Shown in pieces: positions 16,041 to 25,077 of a stretch of DNA of 32,147 bases. The translations under genes and the position numbers were made by a program. The notes beneath the pieces are model-generated. The model saw only the letters and a program-made list of their open reading frames with translations, made no database searches and was not told the DNA's origin. Each line of letters begins with the position of its first letter. Positions within the stretch are counted from its first letter, which is position 1. This stretch comes from Tissierellia bacterium (GTDB lineage Bacteria; Bacillota; Clostridia; Tissierellales; Tepidimicrobiaceae), in contig DUMS01000067.1 in NCBI GenBank assembly GCA_012839745.1, positions 1 to 32,147 of the forward strand. The letters run 5' to 3'.

Positions 16041-17062
16041 AAAAGCTTACTGAAGCTTCTGGAGTTTCAGGTAATGAAAAGGAAGTAAGAGATATTATAA
16101 TATCTGAAATCAAGGATTATGTTGATGACTTAAAAGTTGATAAGCTTGGCAATGTCATTGCATACAAAAATGGAAAATCAAGTTCAAAAATATTTATGAT
16201 TACAGCACATATGGATGAAGTAGGACTTATTGTTACAGATATAGATGATAAGGGACTGATAAAATTTACAACTGTTGGCGGAATTGATAAGAGAATCCTA
16301 GTGTCAAAACCTGTACTTATTGGAGATAGCAAAATACCTGGAGTAATTGGATCTAAGCCAATACACCTGCAGAAAAAAAGCGAAAGGGAAAAGGCAATAG
16401 ATATTGATAGCCTATATATTGATATAGGAACTGATACAAAAGATGAAACTTCTAAATATGTAAAAATAGGAGATTATGTTGCTTTCGACAGCATATATGT
16501 AGAATTTGGAGATAATATGATTAAAGCAAAAGCACTTGATAACAGGGTAGGTTGCAGCCTTCTTGTAGAATTAATTAAAGAAGTAAAGGATATAAGTTTT
16601 TATGGAGTATTTACTGTAATGGAGGAAATAGGCTTAAGAGGTGCAGGCCCTGCTGCATATTATGTTGACCCTGATATAAGTATAGTACTAGAAGGTACAC
16701 TTTGTTTTGATGTACCTAAAATTGACTCCCATCTCATTCCTACATATATAAATAAGGGACCAGCTATTTCACTAATGGATAGGACAACCATATTTAATAA
16801 GGCATTGAGAGAAAGAATTGTAGATATTGCAATAAAAAACAATATACCATATCAATACAGGAAATCTTCTATGGGAGGCAATGATTCAGGTAGAATTCAT
16901 ACTACAAAAGAAGGCTCTGTTACTGCTACCATATCAGTACCCTGCAGGAATATACACTCACCAACATCTGTCATGAGTAAGAAGGATTATGAAAATACGT
17001 ATAAACTATTAAAGGCTATTTTGAAAGAATATGAGAAAGGAGAATTTACAGATGGAATTTAA
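16031..17062 (+). CDS. M42-family metallopeptidase, copy 2 (variant ligand)
   Basis: A 343-residue paralogue of the preceding gene with ligands His60, Asp62 (TAHMDEVG), Asp170 (ALDNRVG), Glu198/Glu199 (MEEIGLRGA) and His309 (RNIHSPTSV). It differs from copies 1 and 3 in two places: Asn171 replaces the second Asp of the DD pair, and Glu221 (VLEGTLCFD) replaces the metal-binding Asp. The LEGT form occurs in other M42 members, so it is probably active with different preference. It overlaps both neighbours. Confidence 0.9.
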   Translation: MLLKKLTEASGVSGNEKEVRDIIISEIKDYVDDLKVDKLGNVIAYKNGKSSSKIFMITAHMDEVGLIVTDIDDKGLIKFTTVGGIDKRILVSKPVLIGDSKIPGVIGSKPIHLQKKSEREKAIDIDSLYIDIGTDTKDETSKYVKIGDYVAFDSIYVEFGDNMIKAKALDNRVGCSLLVELIKEVKDISFYGVFTVMEEIGLRGAGPAAYYVDPDISIVLEGTLCFDVPKIDSHLIPTYINKGPAISLMDRTTIFNKALRERIVDIAIKNNIPYQYRKSSMGGNDSGRIHTTKEGSVTATISVPCRNIHSPTSVMSKKDYENTYKLLKAILKEYEKGEFTDGI

Positions 17063-18050
17063 TAGCAAATTATTAGAAGAACTGGTTAAAACCTATGGAC
17101 CTTCTGGCAATGAAACAAGGATTTGCAACTACATAAAAGGGCAAATAGAGAATTATGTAGATGAAATAATAATAGATAGCCTTGGAAATCTTATAGCCAG
17201 AAAAAAAGGAAATGGAAAGAAGATAATGATTGCTGCTCACATGGATCAAATTGGCCTTATGGTTACAGATATCGATGATAATGGATTTTTAAGATTTACA
17301 AACATTGGAGGCGTATCTCCTCTGGTTTCATTGCATCAGCATGTAATATTTGAAAACGGTGTATTAGGTATAATTGCAAAAGAACCAGTAGAGGATATTT
17401 CAAAACTGAGACTGTCAAACATGTATATTGACATAGGTGTAAAGGATAAAAAAGAAGCTGAAAGCCTTGTTAATATAGGGGATGTATGTGTGTACCTTCC
17501 ACATTATTGTGAAAATGAAAACACAGTATTTACAAGCGCATTAGATGACAGAATTGGGTGCTATATTGCCATAGAGGCTATTAAGGCTATAGAGAACCCA
17601 ATTAATGATTTGTATTTTGTGTTTACTGCACAGGAGGAGGTTGGCACAAGGGGTGCCAAGACTTCTGCTTATAGGATAGATCCTGACATTTGCATATCTA
17701 TAGATGTTACTGGCAGCGGAGATACTCCAAAGGCTAAAACATTTGCAGTGGGATTAGGCAAAGGGACTGCCATTAAAGTTAAGGATCAATCTATACTAAC
17801 TCATCCTAAATTAAGAAATATTATGATTGAAGTAGCTAAAAACAACAACATACCTTATCAGCTTGAGGTTCTGGAATATGGGGGTACAGATTCCGGAGCT
17901 GTACATTTAACAAAGGAAGGCGTTCCTTCAGGCGTCATTTCCATTCCTACAAGATATGTTCATTCAACAACTGAAATGGTCTCCAAGAACGATGTTATGA
18001 ATTCATTAAAACTGCTTATAAAGCTATTAGAGCATAACATAGAGTTTTAA
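17052..18050 (+). CDS. M42-family metallopeptidase, copy 3
   Basis: Third tandem paralogue (332 residues) with ligands His63, Asp65 (AAHMDQIG), Asp165 (ALDDRIG), Glu195/Glu196 (QEEVGTRGA), Asp218 (SIDVTGSGD) and His304 (RYVHSTTEM). AAAGGAGA at 17036-17043 selects the ATG at 17052 over the upstream in-frame ATG at 17031. It overlaps copy 2 by 11 bases. A terminator follows its stop at once. Confidence 0.9.
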   Translation: MEFNSKLLEELVKTYGPSGNETRICNYIKGQIENYVDEIIIDSLGNLIARKKGNGKKIMIAAHMDQIGLMVTDIDDNGFLRFTNIGGVSPLVSLHQHVIFENGVLGIIAKEPVEDISKLRLSNMYIDIGVKDKKEAESLVNIGDVCVYLPHYCENENTVFTSALDDRIGCYIAIEAIKAIENPINDLYFVFTAQEEVGTRGAKTSAYRIDPDICISIDVTGSGDTPKAKTFAVGLGKGTAIKVKDQSILTHPKLRNIMIEVAKNNNIPYQLEVLEYGGTDSGAVHLTKEGVPSGVISIPTRYVHSTTEMVSKNDVMNSLKLLIKLLEHNIEF

Positions 18051-18082
18051 CAAAGGGCCAGATTATCGGCTCTTTGTTTTTT
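18051..18082 (+). terminator. Rho-independent terminator after the M42 cluster
   Basis: CAAAGGGCC (18051-18059) pairs with GGCTCTTTG (18068-18076, one G-T pair), followed by six T's. It starts directly after the stop codon of peptidase copy 3. Confidence 0.85.
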
Positions 18083-18101
18083 ATGGATTTATTGGAGAAT
18101 A

Positions 18102-18128
18102 GTGACAGATTATATCAATATCTATCAC
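18102..18128 (+). promoter_or_regulatory. Imperfect dyad, possible operator upstream of the MerR-headed gene
   Basis: GTGACAGAT (18102-18110) and ATCTATCAC (18120-18128) are inverted with one mismatch and nine bases between them. There is no T run, so it is not a terminator. It lies about 50 bases upstream of the likely -10 and could bind a dimeric regulator; which one is unknown. Confidence 0.3.
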
Positions 18129-18179
18129 ATTAAATATTAATTTTTGTAAAGGATATTAAACTGTTTTAAAGAATACTAT

Positions 18180-18185
18180 TATAAT
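18180..18185 (+). promoter_or_regulatory. -10 element before the MerR-headed gene
   Basis: TATAAT at 18180-18185 is perfect, but the -35 region (TTAAAC near 18156-18161, 18-base spacer) is weak. It precedes the AAGGGGGT ribosome site by about ten bases, giving a very short leader. Confidence 0.4.
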
Positions 18186-18208
18186 ATTGCTAGTAAGGGG
18201 GTATGGTG

Positions 18209-18814
18209 ATGGTAGATGTCGATAAGGAATATAGTATATCTGAAGTATCTGAAATAACTGGCTATCCTCCTCATGTGTTAAGATTCTATGAAAAGGAGTT
18301 TGAATTAGACATACCAAGAAATGATTCAAACCACAGATATTATACCTACAATGAAATTGAAATGTTTCAATATATTAAGTCCTTGCAGGAAAAAGGCTTC
18401 AGCAATAAACAGATAAAACTCATACTGAAATCTCCAGAAGTATTAGTTAATTCAGATAATGAAATTGCTTTAACAAATATAACTCCTCAGGATAATATAA
18501 ATATTATATTACTTGCAAAGGAAATCTCACAAAATATGCAGGATAGCTTTTTCAATAGGCTTATTGATATACTAGAGAGCAATAAGGAGCATAATACTCA
18601 AATTATAAAAGAGCTGACTGATGAAATTATCGCATTAAGGAATGAGTTAAATAGCAAAGAACGGGATGTTTTAATCTGCGAAAATGCAAAATTGAAGATG
18701 AAGGTTAAGGAGAAATCCTATGAAGTGGCTGAGCTTAAGGAAAAAATAAAAAGGCTGGAGAATAACAGGGGGTTCTTCAAAAGAATATTTCATAGAGGCA
18801 AAAAAAATTTATGA
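18209..18814 (+). CDS. MerR-type HTH protein with C-terminal coiled coil (RacA-like layout)
   Basis: A 201-residue protein. Residues 6-75 are a MerR-type winged helix (YSISEVSEITGYPPHVLRFY, then NHRYYTYNEIEMFQYIKSLQ and GFSNKQIKLILKS). From about residue 115 a charged heptad-rich helix runs to about 185, and the end is strongly basic (GFFKRIFHRGKKNL). There is no effector or metal-binding domain. The layout recalls RacA, the Bacillus chromosome-anchoring protein of sporulation, though a plain regulator is possible. In-frame starts at 18203 and 18206 are too close to AAGGGGGT (18194-18201); ATG 18209 has normal spacing. Transcribed alone. Confidence 0.78.
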   Translation: MVDVDKEYSISEVSEITGYPPHVLRFYEKEFELDIPRNDSNHRYYTYNEIEMFQYIKSLQEKGFSNKQIKLILKSPEVLVNSDNEIALTNITPQDNINIILLAKEISQNMQDSFFNRLIDILESNKEHNTQIIKELTDEIIALRNELNSKERDVLICENAKLKMKVKEKSYEVAELKEKIKRLENNRGFFKRIFHRGKKNL

Positions 18815-18926
18815 ATACTAATGAATAGAATCTTGCAATTTAATTATATAAATAAATATTTTTAGTTAATATTTAGATATATTTTGCAATTTATTAAAAT
18901 TGTAATCTAATTTTCAGAAATATGTC

Positions 18927-18955
18927 TTGTATTATAGAGTTGCTTGTGTTATAAT
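18927..18955 (+). promoter_or_regulatory. Promoter of the cysteine-rich mini-protein gene
   Basis: TTGTAT (18927-18932), a 17-base spacer and TATAAT (18950-18955) preceded by TG (18947-18948) make a strong extended -10 promoter. Its only target before a terminator is the 51-codon gene at 19002, which supports that gene being real. Confidence 0.65.
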
Positions 18956-19001
18956 TTACTTAAATAAAGCGATAATGAAATAAAGCGAAAGGATAGATAA
19001 C

Positions 19002-19157
19002 ATGAAGCAAAATAATAATCTTCTCAAATTTAATCACAAGCATAATTCTAAGAGCTGCGGAGCAATTACCTGCATCAATAATGTATGTGGCACTTGCATT
19101 AAAGATAAAAAAGACAAATGTGAACTATATGAAAATGTACTTATTCAGGAATATTAA
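19002..19157 (+). CDS. Cysteine-rich mini-protein of unknown function (51 aa)
   Basis: A short gene encoding 51 residues with five cysteines, at 19, 24, 29, 32 and 40 (spacing C-4-C-4-C-2-C-7-C), in KSCGAITCINNVCGTCIKDK. It has its own promoter, an AAAGGA ribosome site 10 bases before the ATG, and a terminator just after it, so it looks like a genuine single-gene unit. The N-terminal third is rich in Asn, Lys and His. The cysteine pattern suggests metal binding or a processed peptide. I do not recognise a family. It is not the SCIFF peptide (which has six cysteines and a neighbouring radical SAM maturase). The next gene, miaB, is itself a radical SAM enzyme but has a separate promoter. Confidence 0.72.
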   Translation: MKQNNNLLKFNHKHNSKSCGAITCINNVCGTCIKDKKDKCELYENVLIQEY

Positions 19158-19181
19158 AATATGATAGAAATAATATTAGGA

Positions 19182-19230
19182 AATAGCCTATTGCATGCAA
19201 TAGGCTATTAATATTTAATTGTTCTTTTTT
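19182..19230 (+). terminator. Palindromic terminator after the mini-protein gene
   Basis: A perfect 28-base palindrome at 19182-19209 (arms AATAGCCTATTGCA and its complement) is followed, after an AT-rich gap, by a run of six T's at 19225-19230. It separates the mini-protein from miaB. Confidence 0.65.
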
Positions 19231-19241
19231 CTTGCATACTT

Positions 19242-19250
19242 TGCTATAAT
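19242..19250 (+). promoter_or_regulatory. Extended -10 promoter of miaB-mutS-mutL
   Basis: TGCTATAAT is a perfect extended -10; the -35 position (TTCTTT at 19222-19227) is weak. It lies between the preceding terminator and the miaB ribosome site AAGGAGG. Confidence 0.55.
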
Positions 19251-19281
19251 AATAGATAGTTAGTGATAAGGAGGAAAACTA

Positions 19282-20601
19282 ATGAAGAAAAAATACACTA
19301 TTGTAACTTACGGTTGCCAAATGAATGAGCATGATTCAGAAAAAATATCGTGGATATTAGAAAATTTAGGGTATGAATGGACTGAAAATAAGGAAGATAG
19401 TGATTTTATAGTATATAATACATGTTTAGTCAGGGAAAATGCAGAATTGAAAGTATATGGACAATTAGGCGCTTTAAAAGATCTGAAAAGAAAAAATCCT
19501 GATTTAATCCTTGCAGTCTGTGGCTGCATGATGCAAAGAGAGGAAGCTAGAAGGGTAATACTTGATAAATATAGACATGTGGATATAATCTTTGGCACAA
19601 ATAACATTCACAAGCTGCCATTGCTAATTGACAGACACAAACAGACTAATGAAACTGTTGTTGATATAGTAGAAGATACCAGAGATATTGATGATAATAT
19701 TGAAGCCAATAGAAAATATGGTTTTAAGGCTTTTGTAAACATCATGTATGGATGCAACAATTTCTGTACCTATTGTATCGTTCCCTACACAAGAGGAAGA
19801 GAAAGAAGCAGGGAACCTGAAAGCATTATTAAGGAAATTGAAAAGCTGGCTGAAGAAGGATATAAGGAGATTATGCTATTAGGCCAAAATGTGAATTCCT
19901 ACGGTAAAACATTGAATATTGAATATACTTTTGCAGATTTACTGAGGGATATTAATAAAATTCAAGGCATTAAGAGGATTAGGTTTATGACTTCACACCC
20001 AAAGGACTTGTCAGATGAACTGATATATGCTATGGCCAGCCTAGATAAAGTTTGTGAACAACTGCACTTGCCGGTTCAATCTGGAAGCAACAGAATTCTA
20101 AAGGCAATGAACAGAAAATATACAAGGGAAGACTACTTATTATTAATTGAGAAAATCAAAAAAGCAATACCTGATATATCCATCTCTACAGACATTATAG
20201 TAGGATTCCCTGGAGAAACTGAGGAAGACTTTTTAGATACATTGGATCTAGTAAAAAAGGCAAGATTTGATTCTGCATTTACATTTTTATATTCCATAAG
20301 AGAAGGCACAAAAGCTGCACAAATGGAGAATCAAGTGCCAGATGATATAAAGCATGAAAGATTTCAAAGGTTATTGGATACAATCTATCCTATATTCTAT
20401 GAGGAAAATCTAAAATATCTAAATAAAACTGTTGAAGTCTTAGTGGAAGAAGTAAGTAAAAATAATGATGAAGTCCTTTCTGGAAGAACCAGAACTGGCA
20501 AACTGGTTCATTTTAAAGGTAGTAAAGATCTGATAGGCAAATTTGTAAATGTCAAGATTACAACACCCAAAACCTTTACATTGGAAGGTCATTTAATTTG
20601 A
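19282..20601 (+). CDS. miaB: tRNA (N6-isopentenyl adenosine(37)-C2)-methylthiotransferase
   Basis: Radical SAM enzyme that adds the methylthio group to i6A37 of tRNAs, the step after MiaA. The N-terminal UPF0004 domain binds one cluster through Cys12, Cys48 and Cys82; the radical SAM cluster uses Cys158, Cys162 and Cys165 (CNNFCTYC). The phrase [12 protein letters not shown] and a C-terminal TRAM domain (about 375-439) complete the family layout. Length (439) is normal. It heads the run miaB-mutS-mutL-miaA-hfq, so both enzymes of ms2i6A37 synthesis flank the mismatch repair genes. Confidence 0.95.
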   Translation: MKKKYTIVTYGCQMNEHDSEKISWILENLGYEWTENKEDSDFIVYNTCLVRENAELKVYGQLGALKDLKRKNPDLILAVCGCMMQREEARRVILDKYRHVDIIFGTNNIHKLPLLIDRHKQTNETVVDIVEDTRDIDDNIEANRKYGFKAFVNIMYGCNNFCTYCIVPYTRGRERSREPESIIKEIEKLAEEGYKEIMLLGQNVNSYGKTLNIEYTFADLLRDINKIQGIKRIRFMTSHPKDLSDELIYAMASLDKVCEQLHLPVQSGSNRILKAMNRKYTREDYLLLIEKIKKAIPDISISTDIIVGFPGETEEDFLDTLDLVKKARFDSAFTFLYSIREGTKAAQMENQVPDDIKHERFQRLLDTIYPIFYEENLKYLNKTVEVLVEEVSKNNDEVLSGRTRTGKLVHFKGSKDLIGKFVNVKITTPKTFTLEGHLI

Positions 20602-20617
20602 TTTGGAGGTTTTAATA

Positions 20618-23233
20618 TTGGACAGCTTGACGCCAATGATGAAACAATACAAGAAAATCAAGGAAAAGTATAAGGATTGCATCTTGTTTTTTAGATTAGG
20701 CGACTTTTATGAAATGTTTTTTGATGATGCAATTATTGCTTCAAAAGAGTTGGAAATAGCTCTAACACATAGGGAGTCCGGAGGTGATACAAAGGCACCT
20801 ATGTGTGGAGTACCTCATCATGTTTCCGAAGCATATATAACCAAGCTAGTTGAAAAGGGATATAAGGTAGCAATCTGTGAGCAGTTGGAAGATCCTCAAC
20901 TGGCTAAAGGACTTGTAGAGAGGGATGTAATTAGAGTTATAACCCCCGGGACCATTACAGATTTAAATGCACTAGACGAAAAATCCAATAACTATCTTCT
21001 TTCAGTATATATAGATGAAATGGGGGCAGGACTATCCTATGTTGACAGCTCAACAGGTGAAATGTATACTACAGAACTTATGGAGGATGAAGCCCAGGTA
21101 GAGGAATTCTTATTGGACGAAATAGGAAAAATATTGCCGTCCGAGGTACTTTGCAATGAAAAGTTTGTAAACAATAAGAAGTTATACAAAACTATTAAGA
21201 ATAGAATCAACCCATATATAAATATACACGACTCCAATTCCATTGCTTCTGTAGACTGGGCCAGCAAAATTCTAAGCCATTTCAACGTTAATAGCCTAAA
21301 CTCCCTTGGCCTTAAGGGAAAGGCATATTCAATAATAGCCACAGGGAAGCTGCTTGAATACCTTTATGACACTCAAAAAAATTCCCTGGACCATATAAGC
21401 AGCATAGAGTTTTACAATCCTCAGGAATACATGATTTTGGATTTAAACACCAGGATAAACCTTGAAATACATGAAACCATTAAAGGAAGAAATAAAAAAG
21501 GTGCCCTTTTATGGCTTTTAGATAAAACATCAACAGCTATGGGAGGAAGACTATTAAGAAATTGGTTAGAGCAACCTCTGTTGGATAAGAATAGTATTGA
21601 AAAACGCCAGGAAATTGTCGATATATTTGTAAATGATATTATTTTGATGGATGAAGTTAAGAATCTGTTAAAAAATGTTTATGATTTGGAGAGAATTATT
21701 GGTAAAATATCCTATGGCAATTGCAATGGAAGGGACTTGTATTCTCTTAAAATATCAATAGAAAAAATTCCTCATCTCAAGAAGCTTTTAATGGAATCAA
21801 ATAAAAGTCCTCTTGTAAATTTAGGTTTGGAAATTGACCCTCTTGATGATATTTATGAATTAATTGATAAATCCATAGTTGATAACCCTCCTATTTCCGT
21901 AAAGGAAGGCGGACTAATAAAAAAAGGTTACAACAAGGAACTGGATGCATTAAAAGATGCAAGTAAGGATGGCAAACAATGGCTAGCAAATTTAGAAGCC
22001 AAGGAAAAAACAAAAACAGGCATTAAAAATTTAAAGATTGGGTTCAATAGAAAAACTGGCTATTATTTTGAGGTTACCAAGTCATATTTCGATTTAGTAC
22101 CTGACTATTTTATACGAAAGCAAACATTAACAAATGCTGAAAGGTTTGTTACTGATCAATTAAAGGAGATTGAACTAAAAATACTAGGCTCAGAAGAAAG
22201 AATAATTGAGTTGGAATTCAACATATTTCAGGACATTAGAAAGGCAATAAAATCACAGATATTAAGGATACAAGGTGTTAGCAAGCTTATTTCAAAAATT
22301 GACGTTCTAAATGCTTTTGCACAGGTTGCTTACAAAAATAATTATGTAAGGCCAAAGCTGAATAACAGAGGTTTAATAAGAATTATTGAAGGAAGGCATC
22401 CTGTTGTAGAAGAAACCTTAACTGATAGCATGTTCGTTCCTAATGATACTCTGCTGGATAATAATAAAAACAGAATTCAGATAATAACCGGACCAAATAT
22501 GGCAGGAAAATCCACTTATATGAGACAGGTTGCCATAATTACTTTAATGGCTCAAATAGGTTCCTTTGTGCCTGCCAAGGAAGCTGACATATCCATAGTG
22601 GACAGGATATTTACAAGAATAGGAGCTTCAGACAACCTTTCTCAGGGAGAAAGTACCTTCATGGTAGAAATGAATGAAGTATCCAACATTATTAAAAATG
22701 CAACTCAAAAGAGCCTTATAATATTGGACGAAGTAGGTAGAGGTACAAGCACATTTGATGGCCTTAGCATAGCATGGGCTATAGTAGAGCATATTGCAAA
22801 TAATATTAAGGCAAAAACATTATTTGCCACCCATTATCATGAACTGACTGAATTAGGCAATAAACTTGAAGGAGTCCGTAATTTAACAGTGCTTGTAAGA
22901 GAAGAAAAGGATGAAATTATTTTCTTGAGAAAAATTGTCGAAGGAAGCACAGACAAAAGCTATGGAATTGAAGTTGCAAAGCTGGCTGGCATAGACAAGA
23001 AAATCATCGATAGAGCTAATGAAGTACTAAGAGAAATAGAAAAAAAGCAGTATTCAATAAATGCTAAGTTTAAGGAAGACAAAAACTATCAGTTTAGCCT
23101 TATAGATTATAAAAAAGACTATCTGATAAATAAAATCAAAAACATAGATGTTACAAGAATTACTCCAATAGAAGCAATTAATCTATTGTATGAATTAAAC
23201 ATGGAAGCAAAGAAGCTCGAGGAGATGGCATAG
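20618..23233 (+). CDS. mutS: DNA mismatch repair protein MutS
   Basis: Recognises mismatches and small loops in new DNA. The mismatch-binding wedge is GDFYEMFFDD with Phe30 and Glu32. The ATPase has Walker A GPNMAGKSTYMRQ near residue 625 and Walker B ILDEVGRGTSTFDG. The length is 871 residues from TTG at 20618. A TTG at 20603 is also in frame, but TTGGAGGT overlaps it and is correctly spaced for 20618, giving the usual MDSLTPMMKQYKKIK start. It runs straight into mutL. Confidence 0.96.
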   Translation: MDSLTPMMKQYKKIKEKYKDCILFFRLGDFYEMFFDDAIIASKELEIALTHRESGGDTKAPMCGVPHHVSEAYITKLVEKGYKVAICEQLEDPQLAKGLVERDVIRVITPGTITDLNALDEKSNNYLLSVYIDEMGAGLSYVDSSTGEMYTTELMEDEAQVEEFLLDEIGKILPSEVLCNEKFVNNKKLYKTIKNRINPYINIHDSNSIASVDWASKILSHFNVNSLNSLGLKGKAYSIIATGKLLEYLYDTQKNSLDHISSIEFYNPQEYMILDLNTRINLEIHETIKGRNKKGALLWLLDKTSTAMGGRLLRNWLEQPLLDKNSIEKRQEIVDIFVNDIILMDEVKNLLKNVYDLERIIGKISYGNCNGRDLYSLKISIEKIPHLKKLLMESNKSPLVNLGLEIDPLDDIYELIDKSIVDNPPISVKEGGLIKKGYNKELDALKDASKDGKQWLANLEAKEKTKTGIKNLKIGFNRKTGYYFEVTKSYFDLVPDYFIRKQTLTNAERFVTDQLKEIELKILGSEERIIELEFNIFQDIRKAIKSQILRIQGVSKLISKIDVLNAFAQVAYKNNYVRPKLNNRGLIRIIEGRHPVVEETLTDSMFVPNDTLLDNNKNRIQIITGPNMAGKSTYMRQVAIITLMAQIGSFVPAKEADISIVDRIFTRIGASDNLSQGESTFMVEMNEVSNIIKNATQKSLIILDEVGRGTSTFDGLSIAWAIVEHIANNIKAKTLFATHYHELTELGNKLEGVRNLTVLVREEKDEIIFLRKIVEGSTDKSYGIEVAKLAGIDKKIIDRANEVLREIEKKQYSINAKFKEDKNYQFSLIDYKKDYLINKIKNIDVTRITPIEAINLLYELNMEAKKLEEMA

Positions 23234-25063
23234 ATGCACAAAATTAAGTTATTGGACGAATATACAATACAGAAAATTGCTGCAGGTGAAATAATAGAAA
23301 GGCCTGCATCTGTTATAAAGGAATTAGTTGAAAACTCATTAGATGCAAAAGCAACTAACATAGTTGTTGAAATTACCAATGGAGGAAAGGACTACATTAG
23401 GGTAACAGATGATGGGGAAGGTATATTGGATTCAGATTTGGATTTGGCCTTTAAAAGACATTCTACCAGTAAGATAGAAACTGTAGAAGATTTATTTAAA
23501 ATCGTATCCTTCGGGTTCAGAGGAGAAGCATTATCAAGTATTTCTGCAGTGGCTAAGGTTGAAGTGCTGACAAAAACAAGTGACAGCCTGACAGGCACTC
23601 AGGCATTTGTAGAAAATGGAGAAATAATAAGCAAAAAACCTGTAGGCTGTCCTAAAGGAACCACTATGATAGTGAGGGACCTGTTTTATAATATTCCTGT
23701 TAGGCGCGGTTTTTTAAAAAGCGAATCTAATGAATCTTCGTATATTGACGATACATTATATAGATTTGCTCTTGGAAATACTGATGTTTCCTTTAAATAT
23801 ATTAAGGATAATAAGGTAATTTTTAACACCTCAAAAAACAATAGCCTTATTTCCAATATATATAGTTTATTAGGAAAAGATTTTAGCAATAATCTTATTA
23901 AGGTAGATTATAAATCCAAAAATGCTCATATTTATGGCTATATTTCAAATAACACATTATATAGAGGAAATCGAAAGCATCAGTACCTGTATGTTAATAA
24001 AAGACATGTTAGAAATAAAATCATAACAAATTTAATAGAGGATAAATATAAGTCTTTAATACCTATAAATAAATTTCCTGTGTTTATTTTATTTATAGAT
24101 GTAGATCCTTCATTTGTTGATGTGAATATACATCCTACGAAGCAGGAAATTAAATTCCTAAATCAGGATGAGATTAATAATTCATTAGAAAACATGATTT
24201 TTAACGCTTTAAATAATAATATATATATACAGAAGTTAACCTTTGAAAGAGAAAAAAAGGAACCTGATTATGAAGAACTTCCTCTGTTATTTGAAAAAAA
24301 TCTAATAGATATTAACGTAGTAGATAATAATAATGAAAGTTATAATTACATCTATAAGGATAATGAAAAAAATAAAGATATTAAAGAATTCAATATTGAT
24401 GTAATTAATCAAGCACCTAAAGAGAATGTTCAGATTGAAGAAGATCTGGAGCCTAAAAGTTTAAAAGAACCTATTAATTTTTTGAATAGCTTTAGAATAA
24501 TTGGAGTAGTTTTCAATACCTATATTTTATTAGAAGATATTGAAAACGAAAAACTTCTTATTATGGATCAGCATGCAGCTCATGAAAGGGTAATGTATGA
24601 AAGGTATAAAAGGGAATTTGAATCAGAAAAAATAGCAATTCAAAACCTATTAACCCCGGAAATATTGGAATTAAGTACCTGGGAAGTGGATATTGTCAAC
24701 AAAAATTCAAAACTATTAAAGGATTTAGGGTTTATTGTAGAAGAATTTGGTCAAAACAGTATAATATTAAGAGGTGTTCCTTTGCTGTTTGGCATTCCGC
24801 AAGCAAAAAATTTCTTCATTGAGATATTGGATGGATTAACAAAAGACTTGAAAAGTGGCTATGACATTAAATTAGATAAGATTATGAAAATTGCATGTTC
24901 CAAAGCAATAAAAGGCGGAGACAGGATTACAGATGTTGAAATTGAGAAGCTTATTGAACAATTAAAAAATGCTGATAATCCTTATACATGCCCTCATGGT
25001 AGACCAACAATTATTGAAATAACTAAAAAGGACATAGAAAAAGAATTTAAAAGAATCATGTAG
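23234..25063 (+). CDS. mutL: DNA mismatch repair endonuclease MutL
   Basis: Links MutS to strand removal. The GHKL ATPase motifs are ELVENSLDAKA, DDGEGI and GFRGEALSSI. The C-terminal domain carries the nuclease motif DQHAAHERVMYE near residue 445, plus ACSKAIK and CPHGRPT, as in nicking MutL proteins of bacteria without MutH. The 609-residue length is normal, with a variable acidic linker around 330-410. The ATG immediately follows the mutS stop with no intervening base. Confidence 0.96.
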   Translation: MHKIKLLDEYTIQKIAAGEIIERPASVIKELVENSLDAKATNIVVEITNGGKDYIRVTDDGEGILDSDLDLAFKRHSTSKIETVEDLFKIVSFGFRGEALSSISAVAKVEVLTKTSDSLTGTQAFVENGEIISKKPVGCPKGTTMIVRDLFYNIPVRRGFLKSESNESSYIDDTLYRFALGNTDVSFKYIKDNKVIFNTSKNNSLISNIYSLLGKDFSNNLIKVDYKSKNAHIYGYISNNTLYRGNRKHQYLYVNKRHVRNKIITNLIEDKYKSLIPINKFPVFILFIDVDPSFVDVNIHPTKQEIKFLNQDEINNSLENMIFNALNNNIYIQKLTFEREKKEPDYEELPLLFEKNLIDINVVDNNNESYNYIYKDNEKNKDIKEFNIDVINQAPKENVQIEEDLEPKSLKEPINFLNSFRIIGVVFNTYILLEDIENEKLLIMDQHAAHERVMYERYKREFESEKIAIQNLLTPEILELSTWEVDIVNKNSKLLKDLGFIVEEFGQNSIILRGVPLLFGIPQAKNFFIEILDGLTKDLKSGYDIKLDKIMKIACSKAIKGGDRITDVEIEKLIEQLKNADNPYTCPHGRPTIIEITKKDIEKEFKRIM

Positions 25064-25077
25064 AAGGATGATGAAAT

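Noticed and set aside
16031-17062. Inactive M42 pseudoenzyme
   Set aside because: The Glu in place of the metal-binding Asp and the LEGT motif occur in other M42 family members, and the other ligands are all present.
19002-19157. SCIFF or another radical-SAM-processed peptide with miaB as its maturase
   Set aside because: It has five, not six, cysteines in a different spacing, and the next gene is a normal MiaB with TRAM and UPF0004 domains, separated by a terminator and its own promoter.
19232-19250. TTGCAT as the -35 of the miaB promoter
   Set aside because: Only seven bases separate it from TATAAT; the extended -10 TG explains the promoter better.
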